From the NCBI GenBank assembly GCA_013420905.1, contig JAAXNY010000020.1, positions 1 to 64,000 of the forward strand: DNA of 64,000 nucleotides. Reading direction: 5' to 3'. Shown here piece after piece: positions 31,753-43,868 of this stretch; the first letter of the stretch is position 1, and each line of letters begins with the position of its first letter. Both the position numbers and the translations under genes were made by a program. The DNA is from Collybia mongolica (lineage: Eukaryota > Basidiomycota > Agaricomycetes > Agaricales > Clitocybaceae). The notes beneath the pieces are model-generated. The model was given only the letters and a program-made list of their open reading frames with translations. It did no database searches and was not told where the DNA came from.

Positions 31753-33974
31753 ATGATTTTACTGCCCAGGATCGCCTTTCGTGTCCATCGATTATCCGCT
31801 CATCGTTTCCTGTCGTCTACACATCGGCTCATCTCCATGGCATCCACCAGTTCTCTTGAGCAAGATATCGCTCAACAAACCGCGCTATTCAATGAACTCC
31901 GTTTGAACAATGCAGAGGCTTCATTACAAGACGAAGCCAAGAAGAAATTGGGAGAATTGAAGAAGTCGTTGGCACTAGCGAAAGGCGCCTCCGGCAACAA
32001 GGACGTGGGGAAGAGGAGGGAACGCCTGATGTTGAAGACAGCAAAGGTCCGCACAACCCTCGGGCAACATCTTTGCGATCCTACTTACTCAACTAGGCTG
32101 GCAGGGTACGCGGGACTACGGCCCAGGAGAGATGTACTGCCGCGAACATATTGAGCGGATAGTGAAAGACTGCTTTACCACTTATGGCGGCAGCTGTCTT
32201 GATACCCCGGTTTTCGAACGAAAGGACATTTTGGCCGGGAAATATGGCGAGGACGCCAAGTTGATTTTCGATCTCCAAGACCAAGGTGGTGAACAGCTTG
32301 CCCTCCGTTATGACCACACTGTGCCCTTGGCACGATACCTGGCGATGACAGGCGGGACCAACACGCAGTCAAAGCTGTGGCAGGTGGGGAAGGTATATCG
32401 TCGGGATAATCCTGTTATGTCGAAAGGTCGCATGAGGGAATTTTCACAAGCGGTATGTTATTTCTTGTGATGTCATATCTGTTGTATTGAGCAACTGGCA
32501 GGACTTCGACATATCAGGAACGTGGGATCCCATGATTCCTGACGCTGAATTGATTAGCTTGGTATGCACCATTCTCGCAAAACTAGATGTCGGCGAATTC
32601 ACTATAAAGGTATTTGCCCTGTATGATTTGTTCCACAAAGTTCTCACAGTTGCTACTCCACTTTAGCTCAATCACCGAAAAATTCTCGACGGTATATTCG
32701 AGGTCTGCGGAGTCCCACACGACAAAATCCGTACCATTTCTTCTGCTGTCGACAAGCTAGACAAGGTCAGTCCTCGATGTGGTCTAGCAAGCAAAACTCA
32801 TCAACATCAATCTAGCTCCCCTGGGCAGATGTGAAGAAGGAGATGACAAATGAGAAGGGACTTGACGCTACCATTGCAGACAAAATTGGCGAATATGTCA
32901 AACATAAAGGTAGACATCATTTCTTATGCCGCCCACTATTCCTAAGTTTATATGAAACGGCAGGGGGGCCCGCGCTTCTTGATCAACTGACGTCCGACGC
33001 ATTTCTCATGGCCAACGAGAACGCGAAGCAAGGTTTAGCAGAGATGGATCTGCTGTTCATGCTCCTTCGTTCGTACAAGGTGTTGGATAGGGTGAGTTCT
33101 TACCTTGACTCTATCTTGTGATTAAAAAAAAATGCATGTTCTGTAGATCTCCTTCGACCTCTCGCTTGCGCGTGGTCTGGACTACTACACTGGTATCATC
33201 TATGAAGCTATTGTTGAGGCATCTGCACCTCCAGGCTTCCATGCTGCGAACGCTTTTGCTTCCTCATCAACCTCTACAGACGCCGCAACAACCCCCGCTC
33301 TTCCGCCGAAAAAGAAACTAGCGAAGAAAGGAAAGATGGAAGACGGAGAGGAGGAGGAAATCGACGAGTCCCAAGTGGGCGTAGGCTCGATTGCCGCAGG
33401 CGGCCGTTATGATGGTCTTGTTGGAATGTTTAGCGCCGCTGCCGCTGCGGAGGGCAAAAAGGCTCCTGGACTACCCTGTGTGGGTGTCAGTTTCGGTCTG
33501 GATCGTGTGTTCGCCCTTGTATGGCCCAAATGGGTAGAGAAAGGAATGCGGAGTAAAGAAACTATGGTCTATGTGATGGCTGCTGGAGATGGTTTGCTGG
33601 AAGAGCGCGTTCAGCTCGTCCAGGAACTACGTGAAGCAGGAATCAAGGTAAAAACACGCCTTCGGAGTTCCCTATTTCCTAAGACTGACTTTTTGCTATC
33701 TAAGACGGATTTCCTGGCCAAAACGAAGCCTAAGCTTCCCGCACAATTCGCTGCAGGAGAGAAAGACGAAGTACCATTCGCCATTATCCTCGGCATCGAC
33801 GAACTCAAAGCTGGCCTCGTCACCGTGAAAGAGCAGAAGTGGGAGCTAGTTGATGGAAAGAAAGTGAAGATAGAATCTGCCGACAAGGGTTCGCAGGTCA
33901 AACGTAACGGGTTGGTTGCTTGGTTGAAGAACACCCAGACGTTCTCCGAGTGGTCCAGCGGGAGATGGATATAG
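31753..33974 (+). CDS. HTS1: Histidyl-tRNA synthetase, 613 aa, likely cytosolic and mitochondrial
   Basis: Exons are 31753-32046, 32105-32452, 32502-32609, 32667-32765, 32816-32909, 32964-33091, 33147-33647 and 33705-33974 (1842 bases joined). The enzyme charges tRNA-His. Class II motifs are clear: motif 1 after GTRDYGP, motif 2 around [14 protein letters not shown] and VYRRD, the HisRS signatures [13 protein letters not shown] and GGRYDGLVG, motif 3 GVSFGLDR, and a C-terminal anticodon-binding domain. The first 28 residues are basic and hydrophobic like a mitochondrial presequence, and a second ATG (MASTSSLEQ) follows. In yeast HTS1, two starts of one gene supply mitochondria and cytosol. 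A WHEP-like helix pair follows the second Met. An Ala/Thr/Pro- and Lys/Glu-rich insert lies near residues 385-425. Confidence 0.93.
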
Positions 33975-34671
33975 ATAGGCAAGGTTTTATCGTTCTTACA
34001 TGAAATCAACGGTGTACAATTAGCTTCCGTGTGATGCGACCCACTTGAATCTTGACGCCAATGTTTCGTGAGATTCTACTTCGGTATGTGTACATAACTA
34101 GTTTGATTGGGAGTCTTTTTCTAAATGGTTATACATCCATCACTGTTGAATTGTTTGTCAATTCGAGTATATTCGGAGGACCGGGCCAGGAGTATGCCCA
34201 TTTGATCGGAATTCTTCCTCTTCTTGTCTTTCTCCTTCCACCACCTCTACATATCTGGGATCATCATTCAACGTTCTGATTTCATTTTGATCATGAAGCT
34301 TCCGAACTCTCATGAATTCCCATAAGCCTACCTAGCCGAGGAAGCAGGACTTCGTCCTTGCAACAGCTGGGGTTGGATGCTACCCAACAGCCGTTTAGGC
34401 CTTTCACAACTGTCTATTGTCTAAACAGGCACTGCCATGGGGGATCACCATCGATCAATACTCAGTGGCGAGCGCTAAGGCTTACTTGGGAGCTGGCAGG
34501 TGGTTACTTCAGGCCCTTTCACGCTACGATCATTCGCCGAAGTGACAGCTTCTTCTCGGAGTGACGGCTCATGTTATAGCTAGCAGGAATTTGTCATGAG
34601 GCTCCCTCTTCTCCAATTGTCACTCTTTGAACGACCACAGCGCTTGGCTAGCTCCAGGCGTTGACTTTACA
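33975..34671. other. Intergenic, nothing recognised
   Basis: About 700 bases holding the 3' end of the synthetase gene and the promoter of the membrane-protein gene. CT-rich tracts are present near 34210-34260. No repeat or RNA gene was seen. Confidence 0.4.
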
Positions 34672-35783
34672 ATGCGAAGCCATGCCTTCGCTTTCCTCTT
34701 CACCGCAACCATTGTCGCTGCGCAGACATTGACAATCACTTCACCTAGGTAAGCATGGCTGCATCGGGCTACGATAACAGTCTGATTTTTTTCTTCCAGT
34801 GCGACTTTCGTTCAGGTGTTTACGACGGACGCGAAGGGCTTTCCTTCAAGAGCAATAATGTACGTTTTGCAGATCACGCCATGATTGGCCATCTGATACA
34901 GTGGCCTATAGAGCAACTCTGGTGGAGAGTTTATCATCACGGACGCCATCACCTGTCCTGACGACACCACCTACATCTTCGACAGCTTCTGCAACAAGCC
35001 CTAAAACCACTACTGTATCTGGACAATCCTCACCGCGGCCGAACATAATATCAGTTGGAGCGATAGTGGGGATTATAATCGGAGTCGTAGCCTTACTTGC
35101 TTTAGCACTTGGTCTTTTCTTCTACAGGTGGCGAAGGCAGGCAAAGAGGCGTCGTTTTTCAAAAATAGAGTTAGACCCACTTGGGAGTCCCGTTGGTGTG
35201 TATTTCGCATTGTTCGATCCTCATTTACCTCATGAGATTTATTACCATAGCCGACAAACGGTTCGCGCCCGATCCATTCATTACCGATTCTGAAGCTATA
35301 AAACTTGGTTACGACCAAAGCGAACTATCAACCCGGCGAATTGAAGCAAGGTTCATCGACCTCAAAAGCGAAGCCCTCCCTCCGGTCGTTCCTCGTTTAC
35401 TTGTCACCCGCGAAGGCGAGTCTGAGGGGCGACCAATCTCTCTTTCCAGCTCGGGCCACCAGGGTCAGAGCCCCACCGCAACCGAACCCCCTATTCCCCC
35501 AAATCCACGGCCTCGCTTCTATGGCGACCCAAAATACGCACCCTCATCGTCAACTTCTTCCACGACTGTGTCGTCTTCTACCACCCAAGCAGAACTAGCT
35601 CGGCGGATGCGAGATCTATTGGCCCAGCTCGAACACTATGCTGTATCACCAGGTCAGGATAGCAGCTCTGCTGTGACCCAGCTGCAGCAGCAGGTAGAGA
35701 ATTTGCAGCGGGAAAATGAGCAACTAAGGCACGCCGACGGGGAGGCGCCACCGGCGTATGAGTATGACAATCGTCTACGGTGA
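34672..35783 (+). CDS. Single-pass membrane protein with Ser/Thr-rich ectodomain
   Basis: It starts MRSHAFAFLFTATIVAA, a signal peptide with likely cleavage after AQ. Exon 1 is 34672-34748, exon 2 begins at 34800, a third exon runs to 35195 and the last exon is 35251-35783. A Ser/Thr/Pro-rich, probably O-glycosylated stretch precedes one transmembrane helix (ISVGAIVGIIIGVVALLALA), then a basic RWRRQAKRRR stop-transfer. The cytoplasmic tail ends in a short coiled coil (VTQLQQQVENLQRENEQL) and a PPAYEYD motif. This architecture is common in Agaricomycete cell-surface proteins of unknown function, sensor-like in layout. The exon 2/3 junction is unresolved in my reading. Confidence 0.7.
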
Positions 35784-36219
35784 CGGCTACTGCCGGGATT
35801 TTTTTATTATATAGATTATGGACATGTAATCGTATACTGGAGCTACTGATCCATCGTTGTAGGTAGGCTGGATGATACCCTTTTTGCGATGGCGGACTGT
35901 GTATGTTGTACAACTAATACTTGATTATTCCTTGCACAATTTGAGATCGAATAGGCTTCATTATCATCTTCTGTAGACACCGCCTAGGAGACGCCGAGGT
36001 GGGCTCAATGAGAGTTGAAAGGAAATTCGGACCGATCCACGTGGTGGTTCGGAACAGTGGGCGCTCTCACTGCACTTGAATTACAACGTCCACAACACTG
36101 AGGTGTGCTATGTCCAGTATAGTCGATTCGACCGAGGTTACTTACATCTTACGACTTGCAGAACAAACAGCAATGAAATTCATTATCGGCAGTGCGAATA
36201 GATATTAGGATTGTCCATC
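35784..36219. other. Intergenic, nothing recognised
   Basis: About 430 bases between the membrane-protein gene and the NACHT gene. No feature seen beyond likely 3' end and promoter sequence. Confidence 0.35.
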
Positions 36220-37764
36220 ATGGGATCATCGATTGATGATGTGATTCCGCAGATCTCAAGTATACTGAAGTCGATGGCGAGGTTCTACGCGAAAGTCACG
36301 GTCGGAGGCGATGTCAAGAAGACAGCGAGTGTCAACCAAAGCACTAATTATGAAGAGTCGTCGTCATTGTAAGTTCGCTTCTTGGGGTTTTAAACCCTCG
36401 TTCCACACAACGGTGAAGTGAAACAATTTTTAGTGCAAGCCCAGCCTCTTCCATGGTTAAGATTCAAATTTTCGAAGAACACTCCATTCGCCGAGACAGA
36501 TTTCTGGACCTGGTTGAGAAGACTGTGGAGTCAATCTGTGCGGGTGGAGGTACGTAGTTGGCTCTTGATACTGTCTGAGATTTGTCCTAAATTTTTATAC
36601 CTAATTAGAAGAATTGACTTACAAACTTTACAAGCACGACTTGAATGGCGAGTTGCAGGAACGTCAACGATCGATTACTTTACCTTTCAGATCATCGTTC
36701 CCGCACCTGCTCACTCCCATGGTTCGGGGGGTCACGTCGGGGACTCGACTGCTGAAGAGCCTGATACTCAAGTTGGCGATGCGAGCGAGCTCACCGTTGC
36801 GTTGTAGTCAACTCTTACCAAAGTGGCAGATTCCGTAGCGGACGCAAAACAGGCCTATGAGAACCTCGAACTTACTTCCTGGAAGCTATTACTCACCAAG
36901 GTAGAGAGGTTTAATGGGTTAGTGACTCCAATTGCCTAAAACCTCCCTTGTAGTGTTGACTGCCGCATTCAAGTTTTTCTTTCTTCTGTATTAGGTGCAC
37001 CCATATAGCAAGATAGCCTGGGCGTGTTGTCTGCTTTGCCTACTGTATGTCGGCATCTGGTTTCCAAAAACCGACTCTCAACCTGTCGTCTGGTTCGTGG
37101 TTGATCAGATGAACCGAGACGATAGCATCAAAGAACTAATCATACTTTTGAATCATGTCTTTGATTTCCTAGGACAGGGGTCTCATTTAGAATCTATTGC
37201 CAAACTAACGAACAAAACTGGGGCTTGTCAACGGGGAAATTTGATGCACAGATTCAGATTCTTGTCCTTTTGTCACAACAAACCACAGAGTGTGCACATT
37301 TCATCTGTGCATATGTGACTGATACCAGCTACTGTATGTCACTTCATTTATACGTCCTGAGATCAATATTTGACAGTGGATCATAGGGAAACGGACTATC
37401 AAACACTCTATCTCAGAGGTGGATCAAAAGATTGTGGAATTTCGTATCAACTAAATAAGCTGATATCAGATTTCCAAGATTATGCTGTGTTTTTTACTCA
37501 GATAACTGTTATGCAGATCAAGTTTGCTACTATGTCAATGCATGATAAGCTTGACCACATTGGTAAGGCACAATATATTTACAACTTCGGATGATACTTA
37601 ATAGCCTTCTTTGTAGCTATGGACCTTGCTATTGACAAAATTCCCTGAGCTGTAGGGGCCAGGTATAATCTTGACAAGGGATGTCTGCCAAATACTATAC
37701 AGGGTATTATTGATGAAATTCTGACCTGGGCAAATAAGCCAGTTAGTGAAACAGCTGCTTCTCA

Positions 37765-38168
37765 CACAGGGTGCATGCCAATAAATTGTAACAAAAGTTA
37801 TACTAAAAATATCCTAGAAATTTTCCACCAGCATCCAACATAACTCTCTCCAAAATGGCACTGAAATTATTCCAAAACCTTCTACCATATCTTGGTATGA
37901 AAAATGGTAATGTTAGGTAGAATATCTTGTGCAAAAGTACAGTGATCTGCAGAAATTATGTTGAAAATATGATAGAAATATGGTATATTCAAAATATTTT
38001 CACTCAAAACAATCTATGTATTTTACTGGATTTTATTTCATGGCTTGTTAGAGATGTTCAACCTAATTATTAGCATATTCAAGGCAGAAATATATTTGGT
38101 GTGGGTGGAAATTTTCTACTATGTTTCTAGTATATTTTTTGATAAAATTTGTTGGCATGCATCCTGTG
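37765..38168. mobile_element. 404-bp MITE in the NACHT gene
   Basis: Imperfect inverted ends of about 65 bases, starting CACAGGGTGCATGCCAA on the left and CACAGGATGCATGCCAA on the right strand. It is flanked by TCA (37762-37764 and 38169-38171), a possible 3-base duplication. Excising it with one TCA restores the reading frame into the P-loop exon. It has no coding capacity. The CACAG-like end and 3-base duplication would suit a CACTA- or Harbinger-type source, but this is not certain. Confidence 0.65.
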
Positions 38169-38293
38169 TCAGATATTCTGGTTGACTGGTCTTGCAGGCT
38201 CAGGAAAATCTGCCATTGCTCATACTGTAGCACAGAGTTTAGAGACAATGCCAATAACGCATGGACAACAATGTCAGGACCAAGATTCAGATA

Positions 38294-39908
38294 CAGTAGG
38301 CAACAAAACTGTTTCAATGTTTTCACATTCTGTAAAGATGCATCCATATGTCAGAAAATAAAAATTGGAAAAATATGAAAAAATTACAGAAGCTGCATTG
38401 ATGTCATATAATGTTGCTTACATAATGTCTTTGCACCACTTCCATTTTTGGTAGCAAAATCACAGGATACATACAAAGCCATCATTGAAACAGTTTTGTT
38501 GCCCATCATTAAAAAGTAAGAAAGTGGTAAAACTAGTACTTGGTATATCCTCCTTTGGCCCTCAACACTGCAGCAATATGTCTAGGCATGCTCTCAATCA
38601 ATCCTTGACAGACAGACTTATCTATTGCTTCCCACTCCTTCTCCACTCACTCCCAAAGCTCATGCTGGCTGTGTGGAGGATTTTCATATTCATTGAGCTT
38701 CATTTTGAGATGATGCCAAAGATGTTCAATAGGATTCATGTCAGGTGACTGTGCAGGCCACTTCATAACATTGAAACCATTGTCCTTGAACCAGTTTTGG
38801 GCCTTCTTGCTTGTGTGTTTGGGGTCATTGTCCTGCTGGAAGATGATATCAGCAGGGGTTTTCCCATAGTGATGAAGGGAATCTTGAAGCTCATCCTCCA
38901 TGATGGATACATAGAGGTCTGCATCCATCTTTCCCTCAATCCTGGTTGCATATCCAACCCCATCCCACCCCATGCAGCCCCATACCATCACATTACCACC
39001 TCCAAACTTTAGTGTCCCCTCTACAATCCTATCACTCAACTGCTCCCCTACCTCTTTCCAGATCCATTTTCTTCCATCTGACCCCAGATGGTTAATTTTG
39101 GTTTCATCAGACCATATAACCCTTTTCCAGTCCTCCAGAGTCCACTCCTTGTGCCTTTCTGCAAAGTCCAACTGATCCCTCCTATGATGGATTTTGAGAA
39201 GAGGCTGTTTTTGTTTTACTGCAGGCCATAAACCATGCTTTTTCAAGTTGCAATGAATAGTTTGGGAGGAAATGGATTGGTTGGTGACATCTTGAAGAGC
39301 TTTGGTGACTTGGACTGCACTATCAGCCTTGCCCATGCGAATGATGCGCTTTGCATAGCTAATATTGGCAGAAGTGAGCTTGGAAGGACGGCCACCAAAG
39401 GACTTTGGGAGCTCAGAACAATACTGAGAGCGGATCCTAGAGATAGTAGCAATGGAGAAGCCAGTGATCTTGTGGATCTGGTGGCCAGAAGTGCCTGCAT
39501 CAAGCAGTGTGATGACATGAGAGTGCTGAGCAGGGGTAAGAGATTGCATAGTGTGTTTGGGGGCATTAGAGCACTTGAACACTCTGTATTTATACTAAAA
39601 CATGAGCAAGTCACATGACTTTGTTTAATACATTAAACAATAAACAAAGTCATGTGACTACAGTTAAGATCTCAGCACTTTCTTATTTTTTTACAATGGG
39701 CAACAAAACTGTTTCAATGATGGCTTTGTATGTATCCTGTGATTTTGCTACCAAAAATGGAAGTGGTGCAAAGACATTATGTAAGCAACATTATATGACA
39801 TCAATGCAGCTTTTGTAATTTTTTCATATTTTTCCAATTTTTATTTTCTGACATATGGATGCATCTTTACAGAATGTGAAAACATTGAAACAGTTTTGTT
39901 GCCTACTG
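38294..39908 (-). mobile_element. Tc1/mariner element with 215-base inverted repeats
   Basis: 1615 bases, beginning CAGTAGGCAACAAAACTG at both ends and flanked by TA. The inverted repeats extend about 215 bases (38294-38508 and 39694-39908) with almost no differences, which implies recent activity. Each arm is itself a hairpin, because GCAACAAAACTGTTTCAATG reappears inverted at its inner end. It carries one transposase gene on the minus strand. Confidence 0.85.
38533..39549 (-). pseudogene. Tc1-type DD34E transposase with one premature stop
   Basis: It starts MQSLTPAQHSHVITLL. An N-terminal paired-type helix-turn-helix (TGFSIATISRIRSQY, then GGRPSKL) is followed by the catalytic core with Asp in VIWSDETKI, Asp in IIFQQDNDPKHTS and Glu in DMNPIEHLWHHLK, the DD34E spacing of Tc1. 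The only defect is a TGA at 38647-38649, after which the frame stays open for 37 more codons, ending GGYTKY. The stop fits CGA to TGA. A TATA-like TATAAATAC lies about 45 bases upstream. It may still be partly active, since the lost part is beyond the catalytic Glu. Confidence 0.85.
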
Positions 39909-41590
39909 TACTGTGGCTTTAGCAATTGATATGCAGCAATTTATCGCTACTTTTTGGCTTGTTATCACAGAAAGTGTTTCCCACATTTATCTGTCATTGC
40001 CATTTATGCCAGAAAGGTCAAAACTTGCTAAAACATACCTTAAAATGCTTGGCAATATTTTATTTATGTCTGCTGGAAAGGTACAAAACCAGCCAGGTGT
40101 CCAAAATGTTCTGAAGGGCCATACAGAAGGGGTCAATACTGTAGCCTTCTCACCTGCTGGAAATCTTATTGCCTCAGGATCATGTGATTATACTATCAGA
40201 TTATAGGATAAAAGCACTGGCCAAACTATTCTTGAGCCTATCAAGGAATACACAAGCTGTATTATATCCATTGTATTTTCTCCTAATAGCAAATGGATTG
40301 CATCAGACTCAGAAGATAAAACAATTAGAGTCTGGGATGTAAAAACAGGTGATCTTGCTATTGGACCATTTAAATGCACTGGTGGGATTTGGACAGTTAA
40401 ATTCTCTCCAGATATCTCCAGATATTGCAACATATTGCTGTAGGCTCACATAAAAACATTCTCTTGTAGCATATAAAAACTAGCAAAATAGTTCATACTT
40501 TGGAGGGACATACTGACTGGGTCAGTTCTATTGCTTTCTCATCTGATGGAAATCATATTGTTTCTAGTTCTAAAGATAAAATGATCAGAACATGGAATGT
40601 AAAGGCAGTTCAAACAGCATTGGGCCCTTCTTCTGAGTATTCAGATAATATTACATCTGTTGCATTCTCCTCTGATGGAAAGATTTTTGTGTCAGGATCT
40701 TTGGACTGGTCAATTCTGGTTTGGAATTTTGAAACAGGAAAAATTATTGGTGCACCTCTCAGGTCACATACTGGAGCTATAATGTCTCTTGCATTTTCAC
40801 CTGATGGAAAGGAAATCTTTGCAGGATCCGATATCAAAAAAGTATCTATATGGAATATTGAGATGGGATGTATTCTTACAGGGCTTCTTGAAGGACACAC
40901 AAATTATTTTCACTCTGTTGCACCCTCTCCTGATCAAAATAGCAATGCATCAGTTTCAGTAGACAAATCTATCAGAATTTGGGATGCAGATGTAGACAAT
41001 GTTGCTGTTGGAGAGTATGAAGGCCATACAAACTCTATTACTTCAGTTGCATTTTTACCTGAGGCAAGCATATCATTTCTGGTGCAGGTAATAAAATAAT
41101 TAGAATCTGGGATTCTGAGACAGGAGCCTCCATTTTTAAGCCATGGGAGGGGCATACAGACTGGATCAAATGCCTTGCTATTGCATCTGATAGAAATACA
41201 ATTATCTCCTGCTCAACTGATCATACCATCAGGGTCTGGAATATTGAAACAGGTTCTACCATTCTTGGCCCATTGAAAGAGCATACAAACTGGGTTACTA
41301 CAATAGCCTTGTCACCTGATGGTAATTACATTGCTTCAGGTGTAAATGATTGGACTATCCAGGTTTGGGATATAAGGACTGGAAACCCTGTCATTAAGCC
41401 AATAAAGGGTCATACCTATAATATTACATGTGTTGTGTTCTCACCCAATGAAAAGCAAATCCTCTCAGCCTCCATTGATAAGACAATTAGGATATGGGAT
41501 ACTGAATTAGGCAGTCCAATTGACTTTCCAGTTGAAGAACACCCTGATATGGTTATTGCTATTGCAATGTCCCCTGATGGGGGGAAAATA

Positions 41591-43025
41591 CAGTGGTTCA
41601 GAAAATTGCCCATATGTTTCCAACCTTTGCAAAGATGTGTGAATAGCTCTACAAGTACTACACATGGTGCTAAACCGTTGGCATGTGATTAAAAGAATAC
41701 CCTTCCAGCTACAAGGAAAGCCCATACCCATAGGAAATGGGTAATTACTTATAGAGATACAGCTCAATCAATGTGAGAAAATCATGTGGGCCATTTTTTG
41801 AGCAGTCATTTCATATATATATTTCCATCAGAGTGGAGCTGATATCATTATGACATTATTGGAGTTGGAGTGAGGTCATCAATAGGTTGTGATAGTGTCA
41901 TTGGAGCCTTTAAACTATATAAGTAGCTCTTTTCTAAGCCCAGATTTCTTCATTCTTCTATGAAAGCCATTAGTTCTGCTACCCTGGACAAAATCCTCTC
42001 TACTTTCTTCTGGCCTCTTCACCAGGGCTGTGGCATCTGAAACAGGTGTCAGCAAGTCCAAGGTTGCCTTTACCAATAAAAAGACAGGTCCTGATAAGGC
42101 AAATCTCCCAGCAAGGCACCCTCCCAAACTTTCACCTACAAACAAATGGGCCATCAGCAGACAAATTAACACTGGCAAAGCTGAAAATGCTGTGCAGGTC
42201 ACTCAAACTATCCCCAGCCTGGAAGTGGGTTATTTGGTCATGTGAGACCAAAACCAATAGGTTTGGGCCAGATGGGAAGCAGTATGTGTGGAAAAAGGAG
42301 GGCCAGCCACTATTAGAAAGGGAGGTGGTGAGGAAATATTATGGTATGGGGCTGTATGAGATGGAATGGAGTAGGGACAATGGTGGGGGTGGAGGGCAGG
42401 ATGAATGCCAAGCAGTATGTGAAGATTTTGGAGGAAGGGCTGGAGAGCATCCAAATTCCACCATTTGTCCAGCAGATGTTATTTTCCAGGAGGATAATAA
42501 CCCTAAACACACCTCAAATCTGGCCACCAGGTTCTTCAATGACCAGGGTATCAATGTTCTAGACTGGCCTGCACAGTCTCCTGACCTTATCCCCATTGGA
42601 CATCTCTGGGACCTCCTCAAAGAATTGGTTAACAACCATGAGCACCCCCCCCTCTAGAGTATTTGAGTTGTGGGAAAGAGCCACAGAGAAATGGGACAAG
42701 ATCACTGAGGAACAGTGTCAAGCATTGATAGGAAGCATGCCCAGGAGGTTGGAAGCAGTTATTAGGGCCAAGAATGGAAATACTAGTTACTAAGTTTTGT
42801 TTTCAAAACTACTGCTCAAAAAATTGCCCACATGATTTTTCACATTGATTGAGCTGTATCTCTATAAGTAATTACCCATTTCCTATGGGTGTGGACTTTT
42901 CTTGTAGCTGGAAGGGTATTCTTTAAACCACATACCAAAAGTTTGGCACCATGTGTAGTACTTGTAGAGCTATTTACACATCTTTGCAAAGGTTGGAAAC
43001 ATGTGGGCAATATGTTGAACCAGTG
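41591..43025 (+). mobile_element. Second Tc1/mariner element, older
   Basis: 1435 bases with inverted ends of about 220 bases (41591-41812 and 42804-43025), starting CAGTGGTTCA on the left and CACTGGTTCA on the right, flanked by TA (41589-41590 and 43026-43027). The arms differ at a number of positions, so it is older than the other Tc1 copy. It sits inside a WD40 repeat. Confidence 0.82.
42003..42792 (+). pseudogene. Tc1 transposase remnant with lost catalytic residues
   Basis: Pieces of a Tc1 transposase are readable: a GKAENAVQVTQT segment, then WKWVIWSCETKTNRFGPDGK, VIFQEDNNPKHTS and SPDLIPIGHLWDLLKEL, ending NGNTSY. The first catalytic Asp is Cys (SCET instead of SDET) and the catalytic Glu is Gly (PIGHLW instead of PIEHLW). 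Part of the domain between the helix-turn-helix and the core is missing, and the frame changes. It cannot be active. Confidence 0.8.
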
Positions 43026-43868
43026 TAGTTTCAGCCTGTGATGATTTAAAAATTAGGATATGGGATGCAGAAACAGGCCATACCATTGGTGATCGATCCC
43101 TTGAAAGGACACAAATACAGGATTAATTCTGTCAAACTTTCCCCTGATGGAAAGCACATTGCTTCTGGTTCTGCTGATGGGACAGTTTTACTTTGGAATG
43201 TAGCAGTTGGAAACATTGTTACTGGGCCATTTGAGAGACATGCAGACTGGATCTATTGTGTTGCATTTTCACCTGATGGCAAAAAAATTATTTCAGGTTC
43301 AGATGACAAGTCCATCAGGGTATGGAATGTTGAAGGCATTTCAGAACCATCTGAAGCTCAGGGTCAATCCATATTGACCTAATTTCAACTATTAAAAGAT
43401 GGATTTTCTCTCATTGATGTTTGGGTTCTTGGGCCCAAAAAAGAACTGTTATTTTGGCTTCCACACTGGAATCACACTGGCTTACAGCCCAAACAATACC
43501 TTACTTATCACAAAGAACCTCACAATCCTTGACTACTCAAAATTTGTTTATGGAGCTGCCTGGGAAAGTTGTAAGACCTCTATGGTTTAAATTTTTTTTA
43601 CCTTATAGTAGTTAAAGTATCTCACTGATGTTGGAATTGCCTTGTAGTGATTTTGTACAATTCCTAGAATAAATTACCTGTTTTTATGTTAACACTGACA
43701 TTGAAACAGTCAGTAGTAAGTACCAACCAATACCAACACATAAGCACTCGCAAAATCATCATGTGCCCTACTAGTCAAAGGTTGCACCACTGAGGCAATT
43801 TTTATAAACAAGGCCAAATAACCAGCCTCTCAGTCTTGCGCAGCCAAAACCGATAGCTCGTTATAGGT

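Larger units (their letters stand above)
36220..43590 (+). pseudogene. NACHT-WD40 (fungal NLR-like) gene, broken by three insertions
   Basis: The N-terminal region starts MGSSIDDVIPQISSIL and continues after an intron with MVKIQIFEEHSIRRDRFLDL and EELTYKLYKHDLNGELQ. A helical region follows (AYENLELTSWKLLLTKVERF at 36860-36915, then HPYSKIAWA). The NTPase P-loop is FWLTGLAGSGKSAIAHTVA (38175-38230). Almost all of the rest of the NACHT domain is missing. The text resumes at about 39912 with the region that precedes the propeller, then WD40 repeats (about 40110-41590 and 43045-43345) with GH...WD spacing, and the usual C-terminal cap LKDG...WVLGP ending at 43590. In-frame stops (for example TAG at about 40204) and transposons confirm death. 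Living relatives sense non-self and trigger cell death. Confidence 0.82.
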
